Source: Gammaproteobacteria bacterium (GTDB lineage: Bacteria > Pseudomonadota > Gammaproteobacteria > UBA6429 > Thiohalophilaceae). Taken from it: 64,000 nt of DNA. Both the position numbers and the translations under genes were made by a program. The stretch lies in assembly GCA_016125505.1 (NCBI GenBank), contig WGLP01000001.1, forward strand, positions 124,001 to 188,000, written 5' to 3'. The notes below the pieces were generated by a model. It saw nothing but the letters and a program-made list of their open reading frames with translations. It was not told the DNA's origin and did no database searches. Below, in pieces: positions 1-17,690 of the stretch; the stretch's first letter is position 1; each line of letters opens with the position of its first letter.

Positions 1-446
1 GCGCCGCGGCCAAGCAGGGATGCCACGATAAAAGGCAGCAGGCTCATGTGTAAAACGCCGGCAGAGATTGTAAAAATCTTATACGGTATCGGAGAAAAGC
101 CGGCGATAAAAACCGCCCACACGCCCCACTCTCTGAATTTGCTTTCTGCCAGCAGATATTTATCCCAATAACCATAGTCATGCAGCAGGGGCGAAATCAA
201 TTCGAAAAAAAACAGCCCGATCAGGTAACCAAACAAACCACCCAGTACCGACGTCACCGTCGTTAAGGCAGCGTACCACCAGGCGCGCGCGGGGCGTGCC
301 AGTGACATTGGCGCCAGCATCACATCCGGCGGCGGGAACGGCAGTACACAGGCTTCGGCAAAACTGAGCCCGCTCAGATAGTACGGCGCATGGCGATGGC
401 GTGACCACTGCATAACCTTGGCAAATAGTGGTGAAAACAACTTCAT
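1..446 (-). CDS. yqaA: YqaA/DedA-family inner membrane protein (partial, C-terminus cut by window edge)
   Basis: The frame starts at ATG 446-444 and runs off the left edge, giving about 148 residues. It begins [21 protein letters not shown] hydrophobic stretch follows ([21 protein letters not shown]), and later a segment [18 protein letters not shown] that matches the conserved FSPIPYK signature of the SNARE-associated/VTT (DedA, YqaA) family. These are polytopic inner-membrane proteins linked to lipid carrier or phospholipid flipping; the role of YqaA itself is not established. The ATG overlaps the pcm stop as ATGA, so it is the third gene of a surE-pcm-yqaA operon, an arrangement known from many gammaproteobacteria. 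Confidence 0.8.
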   Translation of the reverse strand, partial: MKLFSPLFAKVMQWSRHRHAPYYLSGLSFAEACVLPFPPPDVMLAPMSLARPARAWWYAALTTVTSVLGGLFGYLIGLFFFELISPLLHDYGYWDKYLLAESKFREWGVWAVFIAGFSPIPYKIFTISAGVLHMSLLPFIVASLLGRG

Positions 447-1081
447 GAGGCTTGACCTTTTATCATTGGCACAAAACTGACCCAATCCAGGGCCTGTTCG
501 CTGAATCCTTCTTCCTGACGCACAATCAACATCAGCCGTTGCTGCAGCGGTTGACCCACGGGGATCACCATCCGGCCACCGACAGTGAGTTGCTGTAGCA
601 ATTCTTTGGGCAAGGTCTCCGGTGCGGCGGTAACGATAATCGCATCAAATGGCGCCTGTTTTTCCCAACCCTGATAACCATCGCCCATCCGGTATTGCAT
701 GTTAGTTAATTGCAGGCTTTGCAGGCGCTGGCGCGCCTGGTTTAAGAGCTGGCTGATGCGCTCCACGGTATAAACCTGATCGACGAGTTGGGCGAGCACG
801 GCCGTCTGATAGCCAGAGCCCGTGCCTATCTCCAGCACTTTACTCGGCGGTGTCGGTTGATCCAGCAGGACTTCGGTCATGCGAGCAACAATAAAGGGCT
901 GTGAGATCGTCTGGCCGTGCCCGATCGGCAAGGCGGTATCCTCATAGGCACGACTGGCCATGGCTTCGTCCATAAAGACATGCCGCGGTGTCTGCCTCAG
1001 GACGTCGAGGACGCGCGGGTCCTGAATGCCACCTTCACGCAACCGCTCAATCAGGCGATTACGCGTACGCTGCGATGTCAT
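443..1081 (-). CDS. pcm: Protein-L-isoaspartate O-methyltransferase
   Basis: It methylates L-isoaspartyl residues with S-adenosylmethionine to start repair of damaged proteins in the cytosol. The SAM-binding motif I is visible as [18 protein letters not shown], preceded by the family motif [13 protein letters not shown]. The chosen start (MTSQRTRNR, 212 aa) has an AGGGG element six bases upstream and matches the usual beginning of Pseudomonas-type Pcm. A second in-frame ATG at 1102 forms an ATGA overlap with the surE stop and would add seven residues, so translational coupling from that codon is possible. Followed by yqaA with another ATGA overlap. Confidence 0.93.
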   Translation of the reverse strand: MTSQRTRNRLIERLREGGIQDPRVLDVLRQTPRHVFMDEAMASRAYEDTALPIGHGQTISQPFIVARMTEVLLDQPTPPSKVLEIGTGSGYQTAVLAQLVDQVYTVERISQLLNQARQRLQSLQLTNMQYRMGDGYQGWEKQAPFDAIIVTAAPETLPKELLQQLTVGGRMVIPVGQPLQQRLMLIVRQEEGFSEQALDWVSFVPMIKGQAS

Positions 1082-1098
1082 ACCGATCCCCTGATGCT

Positions 1099-1854
1099 TC
1101 ATTGTAGCTGCATCCCGTTTATCCATTCGCTCAGATCCGCCAGGGCGGTATGGCGGGTCAGATCGACATGCAAAGGGGTGATCGAAACAAAGCCCTGGCG
1201 TACGGCATAGAAATCCGTCCCGGGTCCGGCCTGTTGCTCTTCCCCTGGCGGGCCCACCCAGTAAATCTCACGGCCACGGGGATCCTGCGCCTTGATCACG
1301 GGCTCGGCTTTATGCCGGTGGCCAAGACGGGTTGTTTGCAGTCCGGCGAGGGCGTCGTAGGCCAGATCCGGGACATTAATATTGAGAATGGTATCCACCG
1401 GTAGTGGGGCCTCAGCGAGACGACTGAGTAGCTGACAGACCACCAGCGCGGCAGTGTCATAATGCGTCGGCGCATGCCCAAGCAGGGACACGGCCAGGGC
1501 CGGCAGGCCGAGAAATCGACCTTCCATGGCGGCCGCAACCGTCCCTGAATAGAGGACATCATCGCCCAGATTGGCGCCCGTATTGATGCCCGCGATGACG
1601 ATGTCCGGTTCCTGTTCCAGCAACCCGGTGATCGCGAGATGCACACAATCCGTCGGGGTACCATCCACACGAATAAAGCCATTTGGCATGGTCGTGGCAC
1701 GAATTGGGTCATCCAGGGTCAGGGAGTTGCTTGCCCCGCTGCGATTACGATCCGGGGCAACGACAGTGACTTGGGCGATTTTGGCCAAATGGCTAGCCAG
1801 GCAGACGATGCCGGGGGCTTCGTAGCCATCATCGTTACTCAACAATATGTGCAT
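1099..1854 (-). CDS. surE: 5'/3'-nucleotidase SurE
   Basis: Metal-dependent survival-protein phosphatase acting on nucleoside 5'- and 3'-monophosphates. The N-terminus [15 protein letters not shown] carries the paired Asp (NDD) metal ligands. The downstream motifs [10 protein letters not shown] and NINVP are also typical. The open frame extends 26 codons upstream without family similarity, so the start was set at the [10 protein letters not shown] methionine, giving 251 aa, which is normal. First gene of surE-pcm-yqaA; it is divergent from the Smr-domain gene across about 100 bases. Confidence 0.95.
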   Translation of the reverse strand: MHILLSNDDGYEAPGIVCLASHLAKIAQVTVVAPDRNRSGASNSLTLDDPIRATTMPNGFIRVDGTPTDCVHLAITGLLEQEPDIVIAGINTGANLGDDVLYSGTVAAAMEGRFLGLPALAVSLLGHAPTHYDTAALVVCQLLSRLAEAPLPVDTILNINVPDLAYDALAGLQTTRLGHRHKAEPVIKAQDPRGREIYWVGPPGEEQQAGPGTDFYAVRQGFVSITPLHVDLTRHTALADLSEWINGMQLQ

Positions 1855-1957
1855 GAAACTGAATATATCCTCGCGGGTATCACCCCTAACCCGTTGGGTA
1901 ATATACTGGAAATGTTTGCTGCGACCTACCACTTGACGGACGAATTACGAAAACCCC

Positions 1958-2503
1958 ATGTCTGATTCTTCGAAAATCGATGATGATGAACGAACTCTGT
2001 TCAGGGAGGCCATGAGCGGCACCCGTCGGTTAAAACATGACAAGATCGGTCCAGCACAACGCCGTCACAAGGCATTTCCCCGCCAGCGACACCTGGATGA
2101 CCGCCAGGTCCTGCAGGAATCCCTTTCCCCGCCCACGGCCTGGTCCGATGTCGAAGTCGGGGACGAGCTGTTGTTCAGTCGTAATGGCGTGCAAAACAGC
2201 GTGATTCGCAAACTTCGCCGCGGCCAATACCGTGTGGAGGCGGAACTGGATTTACACCGGCTAACTGCCGCACAGGCCTACGAGGCAATGCTGGATTTTA
2301 TCCAGCAATGCAAAAAACGCCATCTCCGCTGCGTCCGCATCATCCATGGCAAAGGTCTCGGCTCCAAGGACCAGCGACCGGTGCTCAAGGGTCGGGTCAA
2401 CCAATGGCTGCAACAATGGAATGACGTCCTGGCCTTCAGTTCGGCGCGTCCGTGTGACGGCGGCAGCGGTGCCACCTATGTCCTCTTACGCAAATCTGGC
2501 TGA
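1958..2503 (+). CDS. Smr-domain protein (SmrA/YdaL-like)
   Basis: A 181-aa protein with a C-terminal Smr domain: LDLHRLTAAQAYEAMLDFI contains the LDLHG-like motif, and IIHGKGLGSK the HGKG motif of Smr hydrolases. The end, PCDGGSGATYVLLRK, is the conserved GGxGATYVLL segment. The N-terminus (DDERTLFREAMSGTRRLKHDK) resembles the linker of E. coli SmrA/YdaL. Smr domains are nicking or mRNA-cleaving endonuclease modules; SmrB acts in ribosome-collision rescue, and which role applies here is not visible. Convention in this genomic position is a single gene divergent from surE. No strong Shine-Dalgarno is seen before the ATG. Confidence 0.85.
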   Translation: MSDSSKIDDDERTLFREAMSGTRRLKHDKIGPAQRRHKAFPRQRHLDDRQVLQESLSPPTAWSDVEVGDELLFSRNGVQNSVIRKLRRGQYRVEAELDLHRLTAAQAYEAMLDFIQQCKKRHLRCVRIIHGKGLGSKDQRPVLKGRVNQWLQQWNDVLAFSSARPCDGGSGATYVLLRKSG

Positions 2504-2634
2504 TTTTGGGACCTTTTGAGGCTGCCCGACCGTCCCTGGATTCAAGTTCAGCCAAGACAAGCCGATATTTCCAGCAGTTTCAGTAGCGTTTTTAATAATT
2601 TAGCTCTGCATTGCAGCCAATCGAGGCCTCCACA

Positions 2635-3846
2635 ATGAACCCAATATTCAAACCAGCCGCCTTTCTCATCAATCAGCTGCCCTATTCCGTCAAGGTATTT
2701 CTCATGGTCAGCTTCGGGGTCATTCCCGGAGGCATGTTTGCGTGGCTGGCACTCATCGGGACTGACAGCATCACTGTAAAACACACGCTCACCGTTGTTG
2801 CCGGAACCATGCTGGTCTGTTTCATCTATGTGGCTGCCGCCTACTACGGCGCGTTAAAACATGCCTTGCAGAGTATTAATGATGTTCTCCACGAAATGAG
2901 CAATGGCAATATGACGGCGCGACTGGATATCGATCACAAGGATGAACTCGGTGAAATGTCAGTCAGCTTCAATCATATGATTGAGAAGTTTGAAGCCCTG
3001 GTGCAGCAAATCAGCAGCGCCACCGGTCAACTCGCGGCAGCCGCGGAAGAAATGAGTACAGTGGCACGCAATGCAGACAATAATATCGGCAAGCAGACAC
3101 AGGAAACCGAACAGGTTGCCACGGCCATGAATGAAATGAGCGCAACCGTGCACGAAGTTGCGCAGAACGCCGCCTCCGCCGCCTCCGCCGCTAACAACGC
3201 AGACAAAGAAGCCAAAAGCGGTAAGAAGATTGTGACTCAAACCGCGACTGCGATACATGAGCTTGCGGAACGCGTCGAACACACCGCGGAAGTTATTCAT
3301 CAACTAGAGGCCGATAGCGAAAACATCGGCAGCGTACTCGACGTCATTAAAGGTGTTGCCGAACAAACCAACCTGCTGGCACTGAATGCAGCTATCGAGG
3401 CCGCGCGCGCCGGCGAACAGGGGCGTGGATTTGCCGTCGTCGCCGACGAAGTCCGTACCCTCGCCAGCCGCACTCAGGCCTCCACTCAGGAGATTCAGCA
3501 AATGATCGAACGCCTGCAGGCAGGCGCGGCAAATGCAGTCAACGCAATGGAACAAGGCCGCAGCCAGGCAGCCGCCGGTGTGGAGCAGGCACAAAAGGCG
3601 GCGGAATCGCTGGAGGCCATCACGCGCGCTGTCACGACCATTAATGAAATGAACACCATGATCGCCAGTGCCGCGGAAGAACAAACCTCCGTGGCGGAAG
3701 AAATGAACAGGAACATCGTCAGCATCAGTCAACTGTCCCAAGATACCTCAGGCGCCGTCGATCAAACCACGTCTGCCAGTCATGAGTTGTCAAAACTGGC
3801 GTCACAACTGGAATCGCTGGTCAGTCAGTTTAAATTATCGGCCTGA
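2635..3846 (+). CDS. Methyl-accepting chemotaxis protein lacking a periplasmic sensor domain
   Basis: The start is ATG 2635, with GAGG eight bases upstream (an in-frame TTG lies at 2611), giving 403 aa. Two transmembrane helices (about 18-43 and 52-72) are separated by only about eight residues, so there is no ligand-binding domain outside the membrane. A HAMP region follows (about 73-125), then a full signalling domain with the conserved hairpin tip ([35 protein letters not shown]). No C-terminal CheR/CheB pentapeptide is present (it ends SQFKLSA). It probably senses membrane or cytoplasmic state and couples to CheA, or to a pilus Chp-type system; no che genes are in the window. Its end overlaps the convergent truD end by 22 bases. 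Confidence 0.9.
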   Translation: MNPIFKPAAFLINQLPYSVKVFLMVSFGVIPGGMFAWLALIGTDSITVKHTLTVVAGTMLVCFIYVAAAYYGALKHALQSINDVLHEMSNGNMTARLDIDHKDELGEMSVSFNHMIEKFEALVQQISSATGQLAAAAEEMSTVARNADNNIGKQTQETEQVATAMNEMSATVHEVAQNAASAASAANNADKEAKSGKKIVTQTATAIHELAERVEHTAEVIHQLEADSENIGSVLDVIKGVAEQTNLLALNAAIEAARAGEQGRGFAVVADEVRTLASRTQASTQEIQQMIERLQAGAANAVNAMEQGRSQAAAGVEQAQKAAESLEAITRAVTTINEMNTMIASAAEEQTSVAEEMNRNIVSISQLSQDTSGAVDQTTSASHELSKLASQLESLVSQFKLSA

Positions 3847-4868
3847 TGCAATTGCACCAACTCCCGAATCAGAGCGGTGGCATAAGCACCGGCAGGCAGC
3901 GCGAACGACAAGGTCAAGGTCTGTTGTGCAATATCGTGAACATGACCGAGTTCCCTCGGGAACACACGCAAGGCACGCCGATCCTGCATCAAACCCGCGC
4001 TCACCAAACCATCAACCAGCGGTTGCCACTGTGCTGCAACCCCGTCTTCCAACTCAGCGACACTATTACTGCTCTGTAATCGATCTTTGCCCCAAAGTGC
4101 TCCGGTTGGATGGATGTCACCGCCACGCAGTCGTCTCTCGATATCCTGGTCAATGTGTGGCGGTATAAAAAACCGTTTGGTACCTTCCAGCCAGAAGACA
4201 TCACCAGACAGCGCCGTGTTCCAGCTCTGTTGGCGTACACGTTGCGCGAGGATCTGATTGAATAACCAGGCGCGTACCGCTGACAGATACATGCTGCGTT
4301 GATAGCGCGACGGTCGCGACTGGCGCCTGAACATCGACAAGGCCGCTGTCAGATTACCGCGTTGCCGGCCAAAGCGTTGTTCATCGAAATAATTCGGCAC
4401 ACCCTGTTGTGCGATCAGTTCGAGCCGCCGCGCCACGGCTTGCGCCTCTGCACTAAAATTTCTCAGGCAGATTGTGAACCGATTCTGCTTGATCGCCCCT
4501 TTTCGCAACTTGCGGTCATGTGTCGTAACTTCCAGAATCTCGACGCCTTCGATCTGTACGGCAGCGATTCGTTCCGGCGTCAATGATTTTCCTGACAGGC
4601 TGAACCATTGTGACGTCACCGCATGGCGATCTTTCTGGCCGGCATAACCGATATCGCGCGGTGACACGCCCAGCGTCCTTGCCAGTTGTTGCGCAACCCA
4701 TTCGGTATTCGCATTGGTTTTACGGAGATGCAGATAGTAATGCCCGCCTTTTCCACTGAGGGGAAAGGCCAGCGTCTCCTCGACAATAAAATCCTGCGGG
4801 CTGGATTTTAACGAGGCTGTCGATAACGCGGCGCCGTGCGCCGTGGGAAAGACTGTATCAAAGTTCAA
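3825..4868 (-). CDS. truD: tRNA pseudouridine(13) synthase TruD
   Basis: Converts U13 of tRNA-Glu to pseudouridine. The motif [18 protein letters not shown] carries the catalytic Asp of the KDR motif. With the TTG start at 4868 this Asp is residue 80, the same number as in E. coli TruD, which supports the TTG (347 aa). The open frame extends further upstream into ispF in another phase and has no family similarity there. [10 protein letters not shown] and the TRUD insert ([14 protein letters not shown]) follow. The start overlaps the ispF end by 11 bases, consistent with coupling in an ispD-ispF-truD operon. Confidence 0.93.
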   Translation of the reverse strand: MNFDTVFPTAHGAALSTASLKSSPQDFIVEETLAFPLSGKGGHYYLHLRKTNANTEWVAQQLARTLGVSPRDIGYAGQKDRHAVTSQWFSLSGKSLTPERIAAVQIEGVEILEVTTHDRKLRKGAIKQNRFTICLRNFSAEAQAVARRLELIAQQGVPNYFDEQRFGRQRGNLTAALSMFRRQSRPSRYQRSMYLSAVRAWLFNQILAQRVRQQSWNTALSGDVFWLEGTKRFFIPPHIDQDIERRLRGGDIHPTGALWGKDRLQSSNSVAELEDGVAAQWQPLVDGLVSAGLMQDRRALRVFPRELGHVHDIAQQTLTLSFALPAGAYATALIRELVQLHQADNLN

Positions 4869-5367
4869 GCGGGACTCTGTCGGCAGAAGGTACACGTTCG
4901 AGCAGCACAGAGGCTTGTGCGGCAATCCCTTCTTCGCGACCGGTGAAGCCGAGACGCTCCGTCGTCGTGGCCTTGACACTGATCATATTCACATCAGCAC
5001 GCAAATCCTCTGCGATACGCTGCCGCATATCCGGGATATGCGGTGCCAGTCTTGGCGCCTGCGCGATAATCGTGACATCGGCATTACCAACGCGATAGCC
5101 GGCTGCCTGCATGAGATCGAAAATTCTTCGCAGTAAAATTCTGCTGTCAATGCCACGATACTGCTGGTCGTTATCCGGGAAGTGCTGGCCGATATCGCCC
5201 ATCGCCAAAGCCCCGAGCACCGCATCACACAAGGCATGCAATACGACATCCCCGTCGGAATGCGCCTCCAGACCTTTATCATACTCAATGCGCACGCCAC
5301 CCAGCACGAGCGGGACATTCGCCTTAAAACGATGCGCATCAAATCCGTTGCCTATTCTGAATTGCAT
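4858..5367 (-). CDS. ispF: 2-C-methyl-D-erythritol 2,4-cyclodiphosphate synthase
   Basis: Fifth step of the MEP isoprenoid pathway, a zinc enzyme. [14 protein letters not shown] holds the metal ligands Asp10 and His12; [17 protein letters not shown] and the [10 protein letters not shown] active-site segment follow; [19 protein letters not shown] is the conserved C-terminal motif. It is 169 aa against about 160 in E. coli, the extra residues being a short C-terminal tail. A GAGGAG Shine-Dalgarno lies upstream of the ATG. It follows ispD by 10 bases. Confidence 0.95.
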   Translation of the reverse strand: MQFRIGNGFDAHRFKANVPLVLGGVRIEYDKGLEAHSDGDVVLHALCDAVLGALAMGDIGQHFPDNDQQYRGIDSRILLRRIFDLMQAAGYRVGNADVTIIAQAPRLAPHIPDMRQRIAEDLRADVNMISVKATTTERLGFTGREEGIAAQASVLLERVPSADRVPLEL

Positions 5368-5377
5368 CAGTGTCTCC

Positions 5378-6145
5378 TCAGCCGCCGTCTTCCATACCGT
5401 CATAATAATAAGGCACACCCTGCTCACTCTGCTCGCGCAAATAAAATGCAGCAAGCGTTAAATCTTCCGGCCGTGTGATCTTGATGTTATCGGCGTGCCC
5501 CTCCACCAACCTCGCCTGCATACCGGCCAGTTCCATGGCCATCGCCTCATCGGTTACCGGAATCTTGTTCGCCTGGGCCTGCGTCAGGGCTTGTACTAAT
5601 TTGCCAAAGCGAAACATTTGCGGGGTAAGTGCATGCCAGAGATATTCACGTGCCACCGTGTGCGCGACGCGGCCATCAATACCGGCCTGTTTCATCGTAT
5701 CCCGCACGGGAACCGCCAACAGCCCGCCGACGGGATCCGATTGACATTCGTCCAGTAATTTCTGGATATCGCTGATCCGTACGCAAGGACGCGCCGCATC
5801 GTGCACCAATACCCAGTCATCTGGCTTTGCGCACGTCGTCAGTGCATGTAAGGCGTTGATTACGGAATCACTGCGTTCTTTACCACCCTCGACCGCCCTG
5901 ATGGGCTTGGCTACGCGTTCAAAGCGATGCTTTGGCCAATAGGGATCATCCGGCGCCAACGCAACAATAATTTCGCGAACGGCTGGCATCACGGACAGAC
6001 GGGTCAGGCTGTGTTCCAGCACGGTATACCCGTCGAGCGGGAGATATTGTTTCGGGATCTCGCTGCGCATACGCCGGCCGATACCGGCCGCCGGCACGAT
6101 GACCCAGCAGGACATCTCCTCGGTGGGCAATACATTCTCAGACAT
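5378..6145 (-). CDS. ispD: 2-C-methyl-D-erythritol 4-phosphate cytidylyltransferase
   Basis: Third step of the MEP pathway, forming CDP-methylerythritol. The nucleotide-binding motif [19 protein letters not shown] sits near the N-terminus, with HDAARPCV and [10 protein letters not shown] later. At 255 aa it is slightly longer than usual because of about ten residues before the conserved core. An internal Met at 6115 just before CWVIVPAAG is an alternative start, but the GAGGAG before it is too close. Neighbours ispF and ftsB give the standard gammaproteobacterial ftsB-ispD-ispF order. Confidence 0.94.
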   Translation of the reverse strand: MSENVLPTEEMSCWVIVPAAGIGRRMRSEIPKQYLPLDGYTVLEHSLTRLSVMPAVREIIVALAPDDPYWPKHRFERVAKPIRAVEGGKERSDSVINALHALTTCAKPDDWVLVHDAARPCVRISDIQKLLDECQSDPVGGLLAVPVRDTMKQAGIDGRVAHTVAREYLWHALTPQMFRFGKLVQALTQAQANKIPVTDEAMAMELAGMQARLVEGHADNIKITRPEDLTLAAFYLREQSEQGVPYYYDGMEDGG

Positions 6146-6187
6146 GGCGTATTGGACCAGAAAAGGTTGACGAGTAGATAGAGACGG

Positions 6188-6466
6188 TTACTTCTTGTTG
6201 TTCACGATCTGTATGAAGGTTTCATCTTTTTTAATCATACCGAGCTCGCTACGGGCGCGTTCCTCGATGGCGGAGAGGCCGCTTTTGAGATCATCGACTT
6301 CTGCTGCCAGCGCATCGTTGCGTGCCTTGAGCCGATCGTTCTCTGCATGCTGATTCTTGATGGAATGCTGCAGTTGCCATACCGATGACATACTGCCATC
6401 CCCCGCCCATAAGTCATACTGCAGCATGGCAAGCATGACGATCAAGGCTATGTTCAAATATCGCAT
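6188..6466 (-). CDS. ftsB: Cell division protein FtsB
   Basis: Small bitopic divisome protein that joins FtsL and FtsQ and helps activate septal peptidoglycan synthesis. It has 92 aa: a single membrane helix (MRYLNIALIVMLAMLQYDLW), then a coiled coil rich in leucine, asparagine and alanine (HAENDRLKARNDALAAEVDD), then the conserved IEERARSELGMIKKDETFIQ. The gene lies between eno and ispD, its normal place. Confidence 0.93.
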   Translation of the reverse strand: MRYLNIALIVMLAMLQYDLWAGDGSMSSVWQLQHSIKNQHAENDRLKARNDALAAEVDDLKSGLSAIEERARSELGMIKKDETFIQIVNNKK

Positions 6467-6511
6467 CGGTGGTCCTGTTCTTATTCTGTCCGGCCGACAG
6501 CCGTGTGTTTC

Positions 6512-7813
<1,302 letters not shown>

Positions 7814-7824
7814 CTATCGATTGC

Positions 7825-8666
7825 TTATTTCATATATCGTTGTTCGTGCAACTCATGGGATTTGACTTGATCATCAATCGCCTTGAGCACGACCAGTAAG
7901 TCTTTCATCACGTCCAGCGGCCAGGCGTTGGGTCCGTCACTAAGTGCCTTGTCCGGATCGGGGTGGGTTTCCATGAATAAACCGCTGATCCCTGCTGCCA
8001 CCGCCGCGCGTGCCAGCACCGGCACGAATTCACGCTGGCCGCCGGAACGGGCGCCCTGCCCGCCCGGCTGCTGCACCGAATGCGTGGCATCAAACACGAC
8101 CGGACAGCCGGTATCGCGCATGATGGCCAGGCTGCGCATATCGGAGACAAGGGTGTTATACCCGAACGACACACCGCGTTCGCACACCATGATCTGATCG
8201 TTGCCGGTGGCGCGCGCCTTCTCCACGACATTGCGCATGTCCCAGGGCGCCAGGAACTGGCCTTTCTTGATATTCACGGGTTTGCCCTGGGCCGCGACGG
8301 CCTGAATGAAATTGGTCTGTCGCACCAGGAAGGCCGGCGTCTGCAAGACATCGACCACGCTGGCGACTTCATCCAGGGGCGTGTCTTCGTGTACATCGGT
8401 CAATACCGGTACGCCGATTTGCGTCTTGACGTTTTGCAGTATCCGCAGACCTGCTTCCAGCCCCAGACCGCGAAAGCTCTTCACCGAGGTGCGGTTGGCC
8501 TTGTCGAAGGAAGATTTATAGATAAAGGGAATACCGAGTTCCGTCGTGATTTGTTTGAGCTGTGTCGCCGTCTGCAGGGCAAGCTCTTCATTTTCGATAA
8601 CACACGGACCCGCAATCAGAAAAAACGGCTTATCCAGGCCAACGGGAAATCCACACAAACTGTCCA

Positions 8667-8667
<1 letters not shown>
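7825..8667 (-). CDS. kdsA: 3-deoxy-8-phosphooctulonate synthase, class II (metal-dependent) type
   Basis: Condenses phosphoenolpyruvate with arabinose 5-phosphate to make KDO-8-phosphate for lipopolysaccharide. It has 280 aa. The N-terminal motif reads [10 protein letters not shown] with Cys22, the metal-ligand cysteine of metal-dependent KdsA (as in Aquifex aeolicus), where the E. coli enzyme has Asn in GGMNVLES. The other expected ligands are also present: His in FDATHSVQ, Glu in METHPDP and Asp in [18 protein letters not shown] and [11 protein letters not shown] are normal. The ATG shares one base with the pyrG stop (TGATG). Confidence 0.95.
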
Positions 8668-11752
<3,085 letters not shown>

Positions 11753-11758
11753 TTTTGT

Positions 11759-12715
11759 TTATTCAGCGAAGTTACCAAACCCCATCAACCGGCCATACCG
11801 CGCCTCCAGCAGTTTATCCACCGGCTGTTCTTGCAGATGCTCGAGGGTTTCCTGTAACGCTACCTTGACGTTCATGGCCGTGGCATCAATATCACGATGC
11901 GCACCACCCAGCGGTTCGTCAATGACCTGATCCACCAGTTCCAGTTCCTTCAGACGTGGCGCAGTAAGGCCCATGGCCTCCGCCGCTTCGGCGGCCTTTT
12001 CCGCACTCTTCCACAGAATGGAGGCACAACCTTCGGGCGAGATGACCGAGTAAGTGCTGTACTGCAACATCAACAAACGATCGCACACGCCGATCGCCAG
12101 CGCCCCACCGGAGCCACCTTCACCAATAACGGTACTGATGATCGGCGTCCGCAGTTTGGACATCACATACAGGTTGCGTGCAATCGCTTCACTCTGGCCG
12201 CGTTCTTCCGCCCCCACACCGGGATAAGCGCCCGGGGTGTCGATAAAGGTCAACACGGGAAGTTTGAATTTCTCCGCCAGCTCCAGCAAACGCAAGGCCT
12301 TGCGATAACCCTCTGGACGCGGCATACCAAAATTACGCTGTACCTTCTCCTTGGTGTCACGGCCTTTTTGGTGTCCGATGACCATCACCGGCTTGCCTTC
12401 CAGACGTGCCATACCACCCATGATTGCCTTGTCATCGGCAAAGGCGCGATCACCGTGCAGCTCTTCAAAGTCGGTAAAGATGCGCTGCACATAATCCATG
12501 AAATAAGGCCGTTGCGGATGACGTGCCAGTTGCGCGATTTGCGCAGCCTTCAAATTGGAAAAAATCGACTTGGTGAGATCCTTGCTCTTGCTTTGCAGGC
12601 GGGCGATTTCTTCACTGATATTAATCTCGGAATCCGAACCCACGAACCGCAGCTCCTCGATCTTGGCCTCGAGTTCGGCGATGGGTTGTTCAAAATCGAG
12701 AAAATTCAGATTCAT
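11759..12715 (-). CDS. accA: Acetyl-CoA carboxylase carboxyltransferase subunit alpha
   Basis: Transfers the carboxyl group from biotin to acetyl-CoA, with AccD, in the first committed step of fatty acid synthesis. It has 318 aa. The N-terminus [20 protein letters not shown] and the core [42 protein letters not shown] and [15 protein letters not shown] are typical. It follows dnaE by 36 bases, as in other gammaproteobacteria. Confidence 0.98.
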   Translation of the reverse strand: MNLNFLDFEQPIAELEAKIEELRFVGSDSEINISEEIARLQSKSKDLTKSIFSNLKAAQIAQLARHPQRPYFMDYVQRIFTDFEELHGDRAFADDKAIMGGMARLEGKPVMVIGHQKGRDTKEKVQRNFGMPRPEGYRKALRLLELAEKFKLPVLTFIDTPGAYPGVGAEERGQSEAIARNLYVMSKLRTPIISTVIGEGGSGGALAIGVCDRLLMLQYSTYSVISPEGCASILWKSAEKAAEAAEAMGLTAPRLKELELVDQVIDEPLGGAHRDIDATAMNVKVALQETLEHLQEQPVDKLLEARYGRLMGFGNFAE

Positions 12716-12751
12716 ATAGCGAGTCCCTGTTTTAAATTTGGCGTAAGTATA

Positions 12752-16213
<3,462 letters not shown>

Positions 16214-16299
16214 AGCCCCTTGTTATATAGGAATCCGTCGGGGATGCAAGTCTTGACATTGCGCCCGGTTTCACCGGTTCGCATTTTGCAACGTGATGG

Positions 16300-16872
16300 T
16301 TACTGTCGCTTCCAGCTGCGGTGCTGTTCCTTGAACTGGCCTTTCAGGAATTCCATCTGGTCCGCCAGGATGCGCCGGTTGCGTAAAAACAGGTATTCGG
16401 CCAGATTCGGGATATAGGGTATCGCCAGCAGGGGCATAGTGGCTTCTTCCGGCGTGCGTCCACCTTTATGGGCGTTACAACGTCGGCAGGCGGCGACGAC
16501 ATTTGCCCAGTGATCGCGCCCGCCACGGGACAAGGGCACGACGTGATCTCGCGTTAATTCATCATCACTGTGATCGCGTCCGCAATACAGGCACATATGT
16601 CCGTCACGGCGAAACAGTTCACGATTGGTCAAAGGGGGGATATGCCGCTTGTGCGCAAGTTTGTCTTCACCTTGCACGGCAATGATGGAGTTAACACGGA
16701 CAATACTTTGCTCACCGGTCATACGGGAGGTACCGCCGTGCAAGGCAAACACGTTATCGCCGGCGGTCCACGCGACCATGTCGCGCGCATAGATGCAAAC
16801 CGCTTCCTGCCAGGGAATCCATTTTACCGGTTGGCCGGTGACATCTAGACGTAATATAAGCGGATACAACAT
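16300..16872 (-). CDS. HNH endonuclease family protein
   Basis: A 190-aa protein with a C-terminal HNH domain. Two Cys pairs (Cys94/Cys97 in CLYCG and Cys129/Cys132 in CRRC) form the expected structural zinc site. His110 (RDHVVPLSRGG), Asn124 (WANVVAAC) and His135 (CNAHKGG) are the HNH residues. The first 80 residues (MLYPLILRLDVTGQPVKWIP) are a less conserved N-terminal region, common in stand-alone chromosomal HNH proteins of this type. Target and role are unknown. It sits between rnhB and dnaE, where most relatives have no gene. Confidence 0.85.
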   Translation of the reverse strand: MLYPLILRLDVTGQPVKWIPWQEAVCIYARDMVAWTAGDNVFALHGGTSRMTGEQSIVRVNSIIAVQGEDKLAHKRHIPPLTNRELFRRDGHMCLYCGRDHSDDELTRDHVVPLSRGGRDHWANVVAACRRCNAHKGGRTPEEATMPLLAIPYIPNLAEYLFLRNRRILADQMEFLKGQFKEQHRSWKRQ

Positions 16873-16911
16873 AACCGACAGCGCGCGTTACGCAATAACC
16901 TCCTGTATTTA

Positions 16912-16951
16912 ACACGCCTGGGCGTGTCCTGAGTGCGCATTACCATATGCG
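16912..16951. other. Two short hairpins between rnhB and the HNH gene
   Basis: A 16-bp perfect palindrome (ACACGCCTGGGCGTGT, 16912-16927) is followed by a second hairpin (CGCAT-TACCAT-ATGCG, 16936-16951), both directly downstream of the rnhB stop. They could end the rnhB transcript or serve as an operator for the HNH gene. Neither is followed by a convincing T-run on the minus strand. Confidence 0.3.
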
Positions 16952-16956
16952 GTTTA

Positions 16957-17553
16957 TCAAAGCGAATCAATATCCTGCAAATATTTTTTCACCGGTCCAA
17001 AACTTCGACGATGGATCGGCGTTACCCCGTGGCGAGCCAGGGCAGTCAGATGGGCAGACGTCGGATAACCTTTATGGCTGGCAAAACCATACCCCGGATA
17101 CTCGAGGTCCAATGCCACCATCTCCTGATCCCGGCTGACCTTGGCCAGGATCGAGGCGGCACTAATGGCCGCGACGGTCGCATCCCCCTTGATGATCGCC
17201 TCCGCGGGACAAGGTAATCGCGGGCAACGATTACCGTCGATTAAGGCGTATTCCGGTTGTGGTCGCAACGCCAGCACGGCCCGTCGCATGGCCAGCAGAC
17301 TGGCCTGTAAAATATTTATCTGATCGATCTCTTCGATTTCCGCCCTGCCGACCGCCCAGGCCAACGCGCGTTCGCGGATTAAAATAACCAGTTCTTCCCG
17401 CTTTTTTTCACTCAGCGCCTTGGAGTCCGCCAGCCCGGCAATGGGTTTTGCCGGGTCCAGGATCACCGCGGCCGCAACGACCGGACCCGCCAGGGGACCA
17501 CGGCCAACCTCATCCACCCCGGCGACCAATCTGTATGCTGTTTTATTCTGCAT
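16957..17553 (-). CDS. rnhB: Ribonuclease HII
   Basis: Cleaves RNA in RNA-DNA hybrids and starts removal of misincorporated ribonucleotides. It has 198 aa. The motif [20 protein letters not shown] has the DE catalytic pair; DGNRCPRL and the [12 protein letters not shown] segment complete the active site. In many relatives it directly follows lpxB on the same strand. Here lpxB has been replaced on its upstream side by the oppositely oriented gnnA-gnnB-lpxB set. Confidence 0.96.
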   Translation of the reverse strand: MQNKTAYRLVAGVDEVGRGPLAGPVVAAAVILDPAKPIAGLADSKALSEKKREELVILIRERALAWAVGRAEIEEIDQINILQASLLAMRRAVLALRPQPEYALIDGNRCPRLPCPAEAIIKGDATVAAISAASILAKVSRDQEMVALDLEYPGYGFASHKGYPTSAHLTALARHGVTPIHRRSFGPVKKYLQDIDSL

Positions 17554-17690
17554 TTCTCTGCTTTATTTTTTCTTCAACGAGAGATTGTATCGGCATAACT
17601 GAGGACAAGGCCAGTCAATCCCGCCGCAGGTAACTCGCAAAATCAACGCATTGCGCTTAGAATTGCCTTTTCCGGAGAATCCGCTCAGCT

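Noticed and set aside
3180..3190. Short GCC/TCC triplet repeat inside the chemoreceptor gene
   Set aside because: It encodes the normal Ala/Ser-rich coiled coil of the signalling domain; no sign of phase variation.
16214..16260. TTGCAT and TATAAC 16 bases apart on the minus strand upstream of dnaE
   Set aside because: A start from this -10 would fall almost at the dnaE ATG and leave out the Shine-Dalgarno; probably chance.
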